From Streptomyces sp. A0958 (GTDB taxonomy: Bacteria > Actinomycetota > Actinomycetes > Streptomycetales > Streptomycetaceae): a stretch of 64,000 nucleotides of DNA. A program made the translations under genes and the position numbers. Below the pieces are notes generated by a model that was not told the DNA's origin, did no database searches, and saw only the letters and a list, made by a program, of their open reading frames with translations. The stretch is from NCBI RefSeq assembly GCF_004795035.1, contig NZ_SSBK01000001.1, forward strand, positions 248,001-312,000, read 5' to 3'. The first letter of the stretch is position 1, and each line of letters starts with the position of its first letter. This document shows, piece by piece, positions 44,329 through 54,453 of this stretch.

Positions 44329-45152
44329 CCGGCCTGGCCGCAGCGGCCTCGCAGACCTCGACCGGCGAGGCCTTCCAGTTCTGGGTGCTCGGCACGGTCG
44401 CCGTGATCGGCGCCCTGTCCACCGTGCTGATGAAGAGGGCCGTGCACAGCGCGCTGAGCCTCGCCGGGACGATGATCATCCTGGCGGTCTTCTACCTCGC
44501 CAACGGCGCCTACTTCCTCGGCATCGTGCAGATCGTCGTCTACACCGGCGCGATCATGATGCTGTTCCTCTTCGTGGTCATGCTCGTCGGCGTCACGGCG
44601 GCGGACTCGCTGAAGGAGACCATCAAGGGCCAGCGCTGGCTGGCCGCCGGATGCGGGGTCGGCTTCGGCGTCCTGCTGATCGCCGGCATCGGCAACGCCT
44701 CGCTGAAGAGCTTCAACGGACTGGGCACGGCCAACGCCGCGCACGGCGGGAACGTGGAGGGGCTGGCCAGCCTCATCTTCACCAAGTACGTCTTCGCCTT
44801 CGAGATCACCGGCGCCCTGCTGATCACCGCGACCGTCGGCGCGATGGTGCTCACGCACCGCGAGCGCACCGAACGGGCCAAGACCCAGCGGGAGATGTCC
44901 GAGGAGCGCGTGCGCGGCAACCACCTCCCGCCGCTGCCCGCCCCCGGCGTCTACGCCCGGCACAACGCGGTGGACATCGCGGGCCTGCTCCCCGACGGCA
45001 CCCCGTCCGAACTCACCGTCATGCAGACACTGCGCAAGCGCGGCCAGGTGCGCGACGTGTCCCACGAATCACTGGCCGGCCTCAAGGCACTGGAGCAGCG
45101 CTCCGGTGAGCGGCTCGGCCGGGACACCGAAGAAGAGGAGGTCGCCAAGTGA
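44325..45152 (+). CDS. nuoJ: NADH-quinone oxidoreductase subunit J
   Basis: 275 residues, five membrane helices. The conserved helix-3 [22 protein letters not shown], which acts in the pi-bulge switch of the proton path, is intact near 67. The cytoplasmic C-terminal tail (about 185-275) is long and charged compared with E. coli NuoJ (about 184 residues). The stop overlaps nuoK (GTGA). Confidence 0.95.
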   Translation: MTGLAAAASQTSTGEAFQFWVLGTVAVIGALSTVLMKRAVHSALSLAGTMIILAVFYLANGAYFLGIVQIVVYTGAIMMLFLFVVMLVGVTAADSLKETIKGQRWLAAGCGVGFGVLLIAGIGNASLKSFNGLGTANAAHGGNVEGLASLIFTKYVFAFEITGALLITATVGAMVLTHRERTERAKTQREMSEERVRGNHLPPLPAPGVYARHNAVDIAGLLPDGTPSELTVMQTLRKRGQVRDVSHESLAGLKALEQRSGERLGRDTEEEEVAK

Positions 45153-45448
45153 ATCCGGTCAACTACCTCTATCTCGCCGCACTGCTGTTCACCATCGGCG
45201 CGGCCGGGGTGCTGATCCGGCGGAACGCGATCGTGGTGTTCATGTGCGTGGAGCTGATGCTCAACGCCTGCAACCTCGCGTTCGTCACCTTCTCCCGTAT
45301 GCACGGCAACCTCGACGGCCAGATCATCGCCTTCTTCACGATGGTCGTCGCCGCAGCGGAGGTCGTGGTCGGGCTCGCGATCATCGTGTCGCTGTTCCGT
45401 TCCCGCCACTCGGCCTCGGTCGACGACGCCAGCCTGATGAAGCTGTAG
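45149..45448 (+). CDS. nuoK: NADH-quinone oxidoreductase subunit K
   Basis: 99 residues, three helices, homologous to MrpC. The two proton-path glutamates are visible in [14 protein letters not shown] (about E36) and [12 protein letters not shown] (about E72). The next gene, nuoL, starts 16 bp later with GAGGGG as Shine-Dalgarno. Confidence 0.97.
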   Translation: MNPVNYLYLAALLFTIGAAGVLIRRNAIVVFMCVELMLNACNLAFVTFSRMHGNLDGQIIAFFTMVVAAAEVVVGLAIIVSLFRSRHSASVDDASLMKL

Positions 45449-45464
45449 AGGGGCGCTGGACCCA

Positions 45465-47417
45465 ATGAACGCAGAGAACCTGATTGCGCTGCTCGTCGCG
45501 GCGCCCCTGCTCGGAGCGGCGGTGCTGCTCTGCGGCGGCCGGCGGCTGGACCGTGCCGGCCACTGGATCGGCACCGTGCTCGCCGCCGCCTCGTTCGTCG
45601 TCGCCGTGGTGCTCTTCACCGACATGCTCGGGAAGGGCGCCGACGACCGGGCGCTGCACCAGAAGCTGTTCAGCTGGATTCCGGTCGAGGGCTTCCAGGC
45701 CGATGTGGCCTTCCAGCTCGACCAGCTGTCGATGACCTTCGTCCTGCTGATCACCGGTGTGGGCACGCTGATCCACATCTACTCGATCGGCTACATGGAG
45801 CACGACGAGCGCCGGCGCCGCTTCTTCGGCTATCTGAACCTGTTCCTCGCGGCGATGCTGATCCTCGTCATCGCCGACAACTACCTGCTGCTGTACGTCG
45901 GGTGGGAGGGCGTCGGCCTGGCGTCGTACCTGCTCATCGGCTTCTGGCAGCACAAGCCCAGCGCGGCCACCGCCGCGAAGAAGGCGTTCCTGGTCAACCG
46001 CGTCGGCGACATGGGCCTGTCGATCGCGATCATGCTGATGTTCACCACGTTCGGCACGTTCGCCTTCGGCCCCGTCCTGGAGGCGACCGGTCAGACGGGC
46101 GAGGGCAAGCTGACGGCCATCGGCCTGATGCTGCTGCTGGCCGCCTGCGGCAAGTCCGCCCAGGTGCCGCTGCAGTCCTGGCTCGGCGACGCGATGGAGG
46201 GCCCGACCCCGGTCTCGGCCCTGATCCACGCCGCCACCATGGTCACCGCCGGCGTCTACCTCATCGTCCGCTCGGGCGCCGTCTTCAACGCCGCCCCGGA
46301 CGCGCAGCTGGTCGTCGTGGTCGTCGGCGCGGTCACGCTGATCTTCGGTGCGATCGTCGGTTGCGCGAAGGACGACATCAAGAAGGCCCTCGCCGGCTCC
46401 ACGATGTCGCAGATCGGCTACATGATCCTGGCCGCCGGGCTCGGCCCGATCGGTTACGTCTTCGCGATCATGCACCTGGTGACGCACGGCTTCTTCAAGG
46501 CCGGTCTCTTCCTCGGCGCCGGTTCCGTCATGCACGGCATGAACGACGAGGTCGACATGCGGAAGTACGGCGGCCTGCGCAAGTACATGCCGGTCACCTT
46601 CGTCACCTTCGGGCTCGGCTACCTCGCGATCATCGGCTTCCCCGGCCTGTCCGGCTTCTTCTCCAAGGACAAGATCATCGAGGCGGCCTTCGCCAAGGGC
46701 GGCACCGAGGGCTGGATTCTCGGCGCCGTGACGCTGCTGGGCGCCGCGATCACCGCGTTCTACATGACACGCGTGATGCTGCTGACGTTCTTCGGCGAGG
46801 AGCGCTGGCGCCACACCCCGACGCCGTCCCCCGACGCGCCGGACGTCGAACCGGCCGCCGAGACCCGCGGCGCGCACGCGGAGCCCCATCCGCACGAGTC
46901 CCCGAAGTCCATGACCATCCCCATGATCGTCCTGGCCTTCGGATCGGTCTTCGCCGGCGGCTTCTTCTCCATCGGCGACCGCTTCCTGAACTGGCTGGAG
47001 CCCGTCACCGGCCACGACCACGGGGACGCCCCGATCGGCGCGACCACCGTCACCGCCGCCACCATGGTGGTGCTCGTCGTCGGTGTCGCCATCGCCTGGG
47101 CGATGTACGGCCGCAAGCCGGTGCCCGTGGTCGCCCCACGCGGCTCGCTGCTCACCCGGGCCGCCCGCCGCGATCTCCTCCAGGACGACTTCAACCACGT
47201 GGTCCTGGTCCGCGGCGGCGAGCACCTGACCCGCTCCCTGGTCTACGTCGACCACACCCTGGTGGACGGCGTCGTCAACGGCACGGCCGCCACCATGGGC
47301 GGGCTCTCCGGCCGGCTGCGCAAACTGCAGAACGGCTACGCCCGCTCCTACGCGGTCTCGATGTTCGGCGGTACGGCGGTTCTCATCGCCGCGACCCTGC
47401 TGATGAGGGCGGTCTGA
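45465..47417 (+). CDS. nuoL: NADH-quinone oxidoreductase subunit L
   Basis: 650 residues, largest antiporter-like proton channel and carrier of the lateral helix. The antiporter core has [20 protein letters not shown] (conserved Glu near 147), [24 protein letters not shown] (Lys/His region near 240) and [22 protein letters not shown] His-rich cytoplasmic insert (about 445-475, HAEPHPHES) lies between late helices. nuoM starts 4 bp after the stop. Confidence 0.96.
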   Translation: MNAENLIALLVAAPLLGAAVLLCGGRRLDRAGHWIGTVLAAASFVVAVVLFTDMLGKGADDRALHQKLFSWIPVEGFQADVAFQLDQLSMTFVLLITGVGTLIHIYSIGYMEHDERRRRFFGYLNLFLAAMLILVIADNYLLLYVGWEGVGLASYLLIGFWQHKPSAATAAKKAFLVNRVGDMGLSIAIMLMFTTFGTFAFGPVLEATGQTGEGKLTAIGLMLLLAACGKSAQVPLQSWLGDAMEGPTPVSALIHAATMVTAGVYLIVRSGAVFNAAPDAQLVVVVVGAVTLIFGAIVGCAKDDIKKALAGSTMSQIGYMILAAGLGPIGYVFAIMHLVTHGFFKAGLFLGAGSVMHGMNDEVDMRKYGGLRKYMPVTFVTFGLGYLAIIGFPGLSGFFSKDKIIEAAFAKGGTEGWILGAVTLLGAAITAFYMTRVMLLTFFGEERWRHTPTPSPDAPDVEPAAETRGAHAEPHPHESPKSMTIPMIVLAFGSVFAGGFFSIGDRFLNWLEPVTGHDHGDAPIGATTVTAATMVVLVVGVAIAWAMYGRKPVPVVAPRGSLLTRAARRDLLQDDFNHVVLVRGGEHLTRSLVYVDHTLVDGVVNGTAATMGGLSGRLRKLQNGYARSYAVSMFGGTAVLIAATLLMRAV

Positions 47418-47421
47418 TCAC

Positions 47422-48993
47422 ATGTCCTTTCCCCTCCTGACAGCGACGGCGGCGCTCCCGGCGATCGGCGCGGTCGCCACCGCCGCCGTCCCGGCGGCCC
47501 GGCGCACCGCCGCCAAATGGCTGGCGCTGATCTTCTCGCTGGCCACGCTCGTCCTGGCGGGCATCGCGCTCGCCCGCTTCGAGCCCGGCGGCGACCGCTT
47601 CCAGCTCACCGAATCGCACGCCTGGATCAAGGACTTCGGCGTGCGCTACGAGCTGGGCGTGGACGGCATCGGGGTGGCGCTCATGGCGCTCACCGCCCTG
47701 CTGATCCCCTTCGTCATCCTGGCCGGCTGGCACGACGCCGACCCCCTGGAGACGCACTCCTCCCGCTGGCGGCCCACCCAGGGCTTCTTCGCCCTGATCC
47801 TGATGGTCGAAGCGATGGTGGTCCTCTCCTTCGAGGCCACCGACGTCTTCCTCTTCTACATCCTGTTCGAAGCCATGCTCATCCCGATGTACTTCCTCAT
47901 CGGCGGCTTCGGGGACCGGGCCCACGCCGGGAGCGACGAGAACGCGGCGGCGCAACGCTCGTACGCCGCGGTCAAGTTCCTCCTCTACAACCTGGTCGGC
48001 GGCCTCGTCATGCTGGCCGCGGTGATCGGCCTCTACGTGGTCGCCGGGTCGTTCTCGCTCTCCGAGATCGCCGAGGCCCGCGCCAACGGCTCGTTCACCA
48101 TGGCGACCAGCACCGAGCGGTGGCTCTTCCTCGGGTTCTTCTTCGCCTTCGCGGTGAAGGCCCCGCTGTGGCCGCTGCACACCTGGCTGCCCAACGCCAT
48201 GGGCGAGGCGACCTCCCCGGTCGCCGTGCTGCTCACCGCCGTCGTGGACAAGGTCGGCACCTTCGCGATGCTCCGCTTCTGCCTCCAGCTCTTCCCGGAG
48301 GCCAGCAAGTGGGCGACACCGGTGATCCTGGTCCTGGCGCTGATCAGCATCGTGTACGGGGCGCTGCTCGCGGTCGGCCAGCGCGACATCAAGCGGCTGA
48401 TCGCCTACGCGTCCATCTCGCACTTCGGCTTCATCGTCCTGGGCATCTTCGCGATGACCAGCCAGGGCCAGTCGGGCGCGACGCTGTACATGGTCAACCA
48501 CGGCATCTCGACGGCCGCGCTGATGCTGGTGGCGGGCTTCCTGATCACCCGGCGCGGCTCGCGCCTCATCTCCGACTACGGCGGGGTGCAGAAGGTGGCC
48601 CCGGTGCTGGCCGGCACCTTCCTGATCGGCGGCCTGGCCACGCTGTCGCTGCCGGGGCTCGCCCCGTTCGTCAGTGAGTTCCTGGTCCTGGTCGGCGCGT
48701 TCGCCGCGTATCCGGCGGTCGGCATCATCGCCACCACCGGCATCGTGCTCGCCGCGATCTACGTCCTGGTCCTCTACCAGCGCACCATGACCGGACCGGT
48801 CAAGGCCGAGGTGCAGGGGATGGCGGACCTCAAGGCCCGTGAGCTCGTGGTGGTCGTCCCGCTGATCGCCCTGCTGCTCTTCCTGGGTGTCTACCCGAAG
48901 CCGCTGACGGACATCGTCAACCCGGCGGTGCGGCACACCATGTCGGACGTACAGAAGAAGGACCCCCAGCCCGAGGTGGAGGCCGCCAAGTGA
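47422..48993 (+). CDS. nuoM: NADH-quinone oxidoreductase subunit M
   Basis: 523 residues, about 14 helices, second antiporter-like channel. FYILFEAMLIPMYFLIGGFG (conserved Glu near 147), LPNAMGEATSPVAVLLTAVVDKVGTFAMLRF (conserved Lys near 275) and IAYASISHFGFIVLGIFA are present. It overlaps nuoN by GTGA. Confidence 0.96.
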   Translation: MSFPLLTATAALPAIGAVATAAVPAARRTAAKWLALIFSLATLVLAGIALARFEPGGDRFQLTESHAWIKDFGVRYELGVDGIGVALMALTALLIPFVILAGWHDADPLETHSSRWRPTQGFFALILMVEAMVVLSFEATDVFLFYILFEAMLIPMYFLIGGFGDRAHAGSDENAAAQRSYAAVKFLLYNLVGGLVMLAAVIGLYVVAGSFSLSEIAEARANGSFTMATSTERWLFLGFFFAFAVKAPLWPLHTWLPNAMGEATSPVAVLLTAVVDKVGTFAMLRFCLQLFPEASKWATPVILVLALISIVYGALLAVGQRDIKRLIAYASISHFGFIVLGIFAMTSQGQSGATLYMVNHGISTAALMLVAGFLITRRGSRLISDYGGVQKVAPVLAGTFLIGGLATLSLPGLAPFVSEFLVLVGAFAAYPAVGIIATTGIVLAAIYVLVLYQRTMTGPVKAEVQGMADLKARELVVVVPLIALLLFLGVYPKPLTDIVNPAVRHTMSDVQKKDPQPEVEAAK

Positions 48994-50654
48994 GCGCAAC
49001 AGCTGTCCACAGTCTGTGGACGACGGCGAGCGGGGTGACGACTGCCGCCCCGGACGAGAAGTTCAAGGCCCCGGTCATCGAGTACACCCAGCTGACCCCG
49101 GTCCTGATCGTGATCGGCGTCGCCGTCCTGGGCGTGCTCGTCGAGGCCTTCGTGCCGCGCCGGGCCCGCTACTACACGCAGGTGTTCCTGACCGTCATCG
49201 CCCTGGTCGCCGCGTTCGCCGCGGTGGTCGGCCTGGCGGCCGGCGGGTACGGGACGACCAAGGCGCACATCGCCGCGATGGGCGCCATCGCCGTCGACGG
49301 ACCGGCCCTGTTCCTCCAGGGCGTCATCCTGCTGACGTCACTGGTCGCCGTCTTCACCTTCGCGGAACGGCGGCTCGACCCGGAGTCGCACGGAAACAGG
49401 GTGGACTCCTTCGCGGCGCAGGCCGCCTCCGTGCCCGGCAGCGACAGCGAGAAGGCCGCGGTCAGGGCCGGGTTCACGACCACCGAGGTCTTCCCGCTCG
49501 TCCTGTTCTCGGTGGCCGGCATGCTGGTCTTCCCGGCGGCCAACGACCTGCTGACGCTGTTCGTGGCCCTGGAGGTCTTCTCCCTCCCGCTGTACCTCCT
49601 GTGCGCCGTCGCCCGCCGCAAGCGGCTGATGTCGCAGGAGGCCGCGGTGAAGTACTTCCTGCTCGGCGCGTTCTCCTCGGCGTTCCTGCTCTTCGGGATC
49701 GCCCTCCTCTACGGGTACGCGGGCTCCGTCTCGTACGCGCAGATCGCCACCGTGGTCGACGGCTCCATCCAGAAGATCGACCCGGCGCTCGCCGACACCA
49801 TGGGCAACGACGCGCTGCTGCTCATCGGCGGCGCGATGATCCTGACCGGCCTGCTCTTCAAGGTCGGCGCCGTCCCGTTCCACATGTGGACCCCGGACGT
49901 CTACCAGGGCGCCCCGACCCCGGTCACCGGCTTCATGGCCGCGGCCACGAAGGTCGCCGCGTTCGGCGCGCTGCTGCGCCTGCTGTACGTGGTGCTGCCG
50001 GGCCTCACCTGGGACCTGCGGCCGGTCATGTGGGGCATCGCGATCGTCACGATGGTGGGCGGCGCGGTCGTCGCCATCACCCAGACCGACATCAAGCGGC
50101 TGCTGGCCTACTCCTCGATCGCGCACGCCGGGTTCATCCTCGCCGGTGTCATCGCGGCCACCCCCGACGGCATCTCGTCCGTCCTCTTCTACCTCGCCAC
50201 GTACTCCTTCGTGACGGTCGGCGCCTTCGCCGTCGTCACGCTGGTGCGGGACGCGGGCGGCGAGGCGACGCACCTGTCGAAGTGGGCCGGGCTCGGCCGG
50301 CGCTCGCCGCTGGTCGCCGCGGTCTTCGCGGTGTTCCTGCTGGCCTTCGCCGGTATCCCGCTCACCTCGGGCTTCTCCGGGAAGTTCGCGGTGTTCAAGG
50401 CCGCGGCGGACGGCGGCGCGGGCGGCCTGGTCGTGGTCGGTGTGATCTCCTCGGCGATCGCCGCGTTCTTCTACATCCGGGTCATCGTGCTGATGTTCTT
50501 CAGCGAGCCGAAGGCGGACGGCCCCACGGTCGCCGTCCCGTCCCCGCTGACGATGACCACGATCGCGATCGGCGTGGCCGTCACCGTGGTGCTGGGCGTG
50601 GCCCCGCAGTACTTCCTGGACCTGGCGGGCCAGGCCGGGGTGTTCGTGAGGTAG
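48990..50654 (+). CDS. nuoN: NADH-quinone oxidoreductase subunit N
   Basis: 554 residues, third antiporter-like channel, last gene of the operon. FVALEVFSLPLYLLCAVARR near 193, VGAVPFHMWTPDVYQGAPTPVTGFMAAATKVAAF near 292, and LLAYSSIAHAGFILAGV near 371. The N-terminus (about 1-30) is a polar extension before helix 1. Two opposed DnaA-box-like nonamers fall in its first codons. A perfect 14-bp hairpin follows 23 bp after the stop. Confidence 0.95.
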   Translation: MSATAVHSLWTTASGVTTAAPDEKFKAPVIEYTQLTPVLIVIGVAVLGVLVEAFVPRRARYYTQVFLTVIALVAAFAAVVGLAAGGYGTTKAHIAAMGAIAVDGPALFLQGVILLTSLVAVFTFAERRLDPESHGNRVDSFAAQAASVPGSDSEKAAVRAGFTTTEVFPLVLFSVAGMLVFPAANDLLTLFVALEVFSLPLYLLCAVARRKRLMSQEAAVKYFLLGAFSSAFLLFGIALLYGYAGSVSYAQIATVVDGSIQKIDPALADTMGNDALLLIGGAMILTGLLFKVGAVPFHMWTPDVYQGAPTPVTGFMAAATKVAAFGALLRLLYVVLPGLTWDLRPVMWGIAIVTMVGGAVVAITQTDIKRLLAYSSIAHAGFILAGVIAATPDGISSVLFYLATYSFVTVGAFAVVTLVRDAGGEATHLSKWAGLGRRSPLVAAVFAVFLLAFAGIPLTSGFSGKFAVFKAAADGGAGGLVVVGVISSAIAAFFYIRVIVLMFFSEPKADGPTVAVPSPLTMTTIAIGVAVTVVLGVAPQYFLDLAGQAGVFVR

Positions 50655-50677
50655 CCGGAGACACCACCGCTGCGAGG

Positions 50678-50712
50678 CGCCGGACGGGCTCGGAGGTCGA
50701 GCCCGTCCGGCG
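50678..50712 (+). terminator. nuo operon terminator
   Basis: CGCCGGACGGGCTC (50678-50691) and GAGCCCGTCCGGCG (50699-50712) form a perfect 14-bp stem with a 7-nt loop, 23 bp after nuoN; no T-run. Confidence 0.8.
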
Positions 50713-50799
50713 TTGTCGTAGGCGGCGCCTATCGTGGCAGGGGAGAGTGCGGGGACGCAGCGGTACGGATGGTCGGTACGGATATCGGGGGACAGAGCA

Positions 50800-52953
50800 A
50801 TGAGCGGGACGGGCGGGACGAGCATGACCACGGATGTGACCACGGATGTGACCACGGGCGGGGCCGCCGGGACGACCGAGACCGAGGCCCGGCGGACCCT
50901 GCACCGCGTCTTCGGGTACGAGGCGTTCCGCGGCGAGCAGGAAGCGGTCGTCGACCATGTGGTGGCCGGCGGGGACGCCGTCGTGCTCATGCCGACCGGT
51001 GGCGGCAAGTCCCTCTGCTACCAGATCCCGGCCCTGGTCCGGCGGGGCACCGGCATCGTGATCTCCCCGCTGATCGCCCTCATGCAGGACCAGGTGGACG
51101 CGTTGCGGGCGCTCGGCGTGCGGGCCGGCTTCATCAACTCCACGCAGGACTTCGACGAGCGCCGCTCGATGGAGTCCCAGTTTCTGGCCGGGGAGCTGGA
51201 CCTGCTCTACCTGGCCCCCGAGCGGCTGCGGCTGGACTCCACGCTCTCCCTGCTCTCCCGGGGTGAGATCTCCGTCTTCGCCATCGACGAGGCGCACTGC
51301 GTCGCCCAGTGGGGCCACGACTTCCGGCCCGACTACCTCGCCCTGTCCGTGCTCGGCGAGCGCTGGCCCGACGTGCCGCGCATCGCCCTGACGGCCACCG
51401 CGACCGGCGCCACGCACCGCGAGATCACCCAGCGCCTTGGCATGCCCGACGCCAGGCACTTCGTGGCCGGCTTCGACCGGCCCAACATCCAGTACCGCAT
51501 CGTGGGGAAGGCCGATCCGAAGAAGCAGCTGCTCTCCTTCCTCAAGGAGGAGCACGCCGGGGACGCGGGCATCGTCTACTGCCTCTCGCGCGCCTCCACG
51601 GAGAAGACCGCCGAGTACCTCTGCCGCAACGGCATCGAGGCCGTCCCGTACCACGCGGGCCTCGACGCCGGGACCCGCGCGGTCCACCAGTCCCGCTTCC
51701 TGCGCGAGGAGGGCCTCGTCGTCGTCGCGACGATCGCCTTCGGCATGGGCATCGACAAGCCGGACGTCCGCTTCGTCGCCCACCTGGACCTGCCGAAGTC
51801 CGTCGAGGGCTACTACCAGGAGACCGGCCGGGCGGGCCGCGACGGAGCCCCGTCCACGGCCTGGATGGCGTACGGCCTCCAGGACGTCGTCCAGCAGCGC
51901 AAGCTCATCCAGGGCGGCGAGGGCGACGAGGCTTTCCGCCGCCGGGCCGCCTCCCACCTGGACTCCATGCTGGCCCTGTGCGAGACCGCCCAGTGCCGCC
52001 GCGCCCAGCTGCTCACCTACTTCGGTCAGGAGCCCACCGCCGCCTCCTGCGGCAACTGCGACACCTGCCTCACTCCGCCCGAGACCTGGGACGGCACGGT
52101 GGTCGCCCAGAAGCTGCTGTCCACGGTGGTGCGGCTGAAGCGGGAGCGCGGGCAGAAGTTCGGCGCCGGCCAGATCATCGACATCCTGCTCGGCCGCCGC
52201 ACGGCCAAGGTCATCCAGTTCGACCACGACCAGCTCTCGGTCTTCGGCATCGGCGAGGAGCTGGCCGAGGTGGAGTGGCGCGGCGTCGTCCGCCAGCTCC
52301 TCGCCCAGGGCCTGCTGGCCGTCGAGGGCGAGTACGGCACGCTGGTCCTCACCGAGGAGAGCGGCACCGTCCTCGGCCGGGAGCGCGAGGTGGAGCTGCG
52401 CAAGGAGCCGAAGAAGCCGACGGCCTCCCGCTCGTCGTCCGGCCGGGGCGAGCGCAAGAGCAAGGCGACGGCCGCCGCCGACCTCCCCGAGACGGCCGTC
52501 CCGGTCTTCGAGGCCCTGCGCGCCTGGCGCGCCGCCCAGGCCAAGGAGCTGGGCCTCCCGGCGTACGTGATCTTCCACGACGCGACCCTGCGCGAGATCG
52601 CGACGCTCCGCCCGTCGTCGCTCGGCGAGCTGGGCGGGATCAGCGGCCTGGGTGAGAAGAAGCTCGCGACGTACGGGGAGGGCGTGCTGGAGGTGCTGGC
52701 GGGTCTCCCGCACGCGGCGGAAGCCGCGGCCCCCACGGGGGTGCTGGCGGGTCTCCCGGACGCGGCGGAAGCCGCGGCCCCCACGGAGGCACCTCCGGCC
52801 ACCCCGGCCCCCGCCCGGGTGCCCGCCCCGGCCCCGGCTGCCGCACCTGCCCCCGCCCCGGCCCCCGCGCCCGCCCCCACCAGGGCCCCGGCCCCCGCGC
52901 CCGCCGACGACCCCGGGTTCGGCTGGGACGAGGAGCCGCCGGAGTGGGAGTGA
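50800..52953 (+). CDS. recQ: RecQ-family ATP-dependent DNA helicase
   Basis: 717 residues. 3'-5' superfamily 2 helicase: Walker A PTGGGKS near 66, DEAH box [20 protein letters not shown] near 165, motif [15 protein letters not shown] near 345. The RecQ zinc site is C-x-(n)-C-x2-C-x2-C ([12 protein letters not shown] then CGNCDTC near 415-427), followed by a winged helix (about 435-530) and an HRDC domain (about 570-645). The tail (about 630-717) is a duplicated 16-residue unit and then an Ala/Pro run ending in an acidic [11 protein letters not shown], which could bind SSB or another partner. ATG 50800 is chosen with GGGGGA upstream; ATG 50824 is possible. Confidence 0.92.
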   Translation: MSGTGGTSMTTDVTTDVTTGGAAGTTETEARRTLHRVFGYEAFRGEQEAVVDHVVAGGDAVVLMPTGGGKSLCYQIPALVRRGTGIVISPLIALMQDQVDALRALGVRAGFINSTQDFDERRSMESQFLAGELDLLYLAPERLRLDSTLSLLSRGEISVFAIDEAHCVAQWGHDFRPDYLALSVLGERWPDVPRIALTATATGATHREITQRLGMPDARHFVAGFDRPNIQYRIVGKADPKKQLLSFLKEEHAGDAGIVYCLSRASTEKTAEYLCRNGIEAVPYHAGLDAGTRAVHQSRFLREEGLVVVATIAFGMGIDKPDVRFVAHLDLPKSVEGYYQETGRAGRDGAPSTAWMAYGLQDVVQQRKLIQGGEGDEAFRRRAASHLDSMLALCETAQCRRAQLLTYFGQEPTAASCGNCDTCLTPPETWDGTVVAQKLLSTVVRLKRERGQKFGAGQIIDILLGRRTAKVIQFDHDQLSVFGIGEELAEVEWRGVVRQLLAQGLLAVEGEYGTLVLTEESGTVLGREREVELRKEPKKPTASRSSSGRGERKSKATAAADLPETAVPVFEALRAWRAAQAKELGLPAYVIFHDATLREIATLRPSSLGELGGISGLGEKKLATYGEGVLEVLAGLPHAAEAAAPTGVLAGLPDAAEAAAPTEAPPATPAPARVPAPAPAAAPAPAPAPAPAPTRAPAPAPADDPGFGWDEEPPEWE
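52693..52788 (+). repeat. 48-bp tandem duplication in the recQ 3' end
   Basis: Bases 52693-52740 are repeated at 52741-52788 with two or three changes, duplicating [16 protein letters not shown] as [16 protein letters not shown]. It keeps the frame and is followed by Ala/Pro repeats. Confidence 0.85.
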
Positions 52954-53047
52954 CGCGGACCGAGTCGTTCAGCGCGGCCACCGCCCGCTCGGCGTACCCG
53001 GCCCGGACCCGGCAGCGCCCCCGGCAGGCTGGGCCGGGCCGTCGGGG

Positions 53048-54277
53048 TCAGGCCGACGCGACGATCCGGCCGGTGACCTCGCCGAGGCCGACGCGGGTGC
53101 CGTCCGGGCCGGGGGCCCAGGCGGTGATGGTGACCGTGTCGCCGTCCTCCAGGAACGTCCGCTCGCCCTCGGGCAGCTCCAGCGGGTCGCGGCCGTTCCA
53201 GGTGAGTTCGAGCAGGGAACCGCGCTGGGCCGGTTCGGCGCCGCTGACGGTGCCGGAGCCGTAGAGGTCGCCGGTGCGCAGCGAGGCGCCGTTGACCGTC
53301 ATCTGGGCGAGCTGCTGGGCGGCCGTCCAGTACATCGTGGAGAACGGGGGCTCCGCGACGACCTGGCCGTTGATGGCGACGGAGAGCCGCAGGTCGTAGC
53401 CGCCGGGCTCGTCCTCCTCCGCGTCGTCCAGGTAGGGCAGCAGCGGGAAGTCGCGGGCGGGCGGGGCGGTCCTCGCGGCGTCCAGGGCCTCCAGCGGGGT
53501 CACCCACGCCGAGACGGAGGTGGCGAAGGACTTGCCGAGGAAGGGGCCGAGCGGGACGTACTCCCAGGCCTGGATGTCGCGCGCCGACCAGTCGTTGAGT
53601 AGGGAGAGGCCGAAGACGTGCTCGCGGAAGTCGGCCAGCGGCACGGGCCTGCCGTGCTCGGAGCCGGTGCCGACGACGAAGCCGACCTCGGCCTCGATGT
53701 CGAGCTTGACGGACGGGCCGAAGACGGGCGCCGGGTCGGCGGGGGCCTTGCGCTGGCCCGCCGGGCGGACCACGTCGGTGCCGGAGACCACGACGGTGCC
53801 CGCGCGGCCGTGGTAACCGATCGGCAGGTGCTTCCAGTTGGGGGTGAGCGCGTCGCCGTCGGGGCGGAAGATCTGGCCGACGTTGGTGGCGTGGTGCTCG
53901 CTGGCGTAGAAGTCCACGTAGTCCGCGACCTGGTAGGGCAGGTGCAGGGTCACCGTGTCCAGGGGGTGCAGCAGCGGCACTATGTCCGCGCGGTGGGCGG
54001 GGACCGTCACCCACGCGGTCAGCGCCCGGCGCACATCGCGCCAGGCGTTGCGCCCGGCCGCGAGCAGGGCCGTCAGGTCGGGCTGGGCCAGCAGTTGGGC
54101 GTACGGAGAACCGAGGGCGAGCGCGGCGGCCCCGGCGTCCAGGACGTGGTTGCCGATGCGGACGCCGACGCGTTGTTCACCGGCCCGGTCGGGGGTGGAG
54201 AACACGCCGTAGGGAAGGTTGTGCGGGCCGAAGGGATCGCCCTCGGCCAGATCGAGCGGGCTGCTCTGCTCGGGCAT
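53048..54277 (-). CDS. Fumarylacetoacetase
   Basis: 409 residues, full length for the enzyme that splits fumarylacetoacetate to fumarate and acetoacetate at the end of tyrosine/homogentisate breakdown. An SH3-like N-terminal domain (FGPHNLPYGVFS) is followed by the C-terminal hydrolase domain with YVDFYASEHHATNVG near 137 (catalytic His region), the metal acids in DIEAEVGFVVG near 214, and the hallmark NDWSARDIQAWEYVPLGPFLGKSF near 245. GAGG precedes ATG 54277. No homogentisate dioxygenase lies in the window. It is separated from the upstream hydrolase by an 18-bp inverted repeat. Confidence 0.92.
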   Translation of the reverse strand: MPEQSSPLDLAEGDPFGPHNLPYGVFSTPDRAGEQRVGVRIGNHVLDAGAAALALGSPYAQLLAQPDLTALLAAGRNAWRDVRRALTAWVTVPAHRADIVPLLHPLDTVTLHLPYQVADYVDFYASEHHATNVGQIFRPDGDALTPNWKHLPIGYHGRAGTVVVSGTDVVRPAGQRKAPADPAPVFGPSVKLDIEAEVGFVVGTGSEHGRPVPLADFREHVFGLSLLNDWSARDIQAWEYVPLGPFLGKSFATSVSAWVTPLEALDAARTAPPARDFPLLPYLDDAEEDEPGGYDLRLSVAINGQVVAEPPFSTMYWTAAQQLAQMTVNGASLRTGDLYGSGTVSGAEPAQRGSLLELTWNGRDPLELPEGERTFLEDGDTVTITAWAPGPDGTRVGLGEVTGRIVASA

Positions 54278-54341
54278 CGGTTGCTGCCTCGCTTTCCAGG
54301 TCGCTTGGGGGACACGTTACGTCGGGGGCACCGCCTTGGGC

Positions 54342-54395
54342 CGTGTCCGTGAAGTCCCGCCCGACCCGGGCCTACGACGGGACTTCACGGACACG
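54342..54395. repeat. Inverted repeat with 18-bp arms
   Basis: CGTGTCCGTGAAGTCCCG (54342-54359) is perfectly complementary to 54378-54395 around an 18-nt loop. It lies between the CocE/NonD-type hydrolase stop and the fumarylacetoacetase start, both minus strand, so it could terminate the peptide-transport operon. The right arm plus one base (16 bp, GACTTCACGGACACGA) recurs at 11225-11240, suggesting a dispersed element rather than a simple terminator. Confidence 0.7.
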
Positions 54396-54453
54396 ACCCG
54401 GGCAGTGCCCCAACCATCCCCAATGACCCGGAAAGTACGCCTGGGGCCGTGCG

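Noticed and set aside
49003..49023. Replication origin at the DnaA-box-like pair in nuoN
   Set aside because: Only two boxes, inside a coding region, with no dnaA, dnaN or AT-rich unwinding element nearby.
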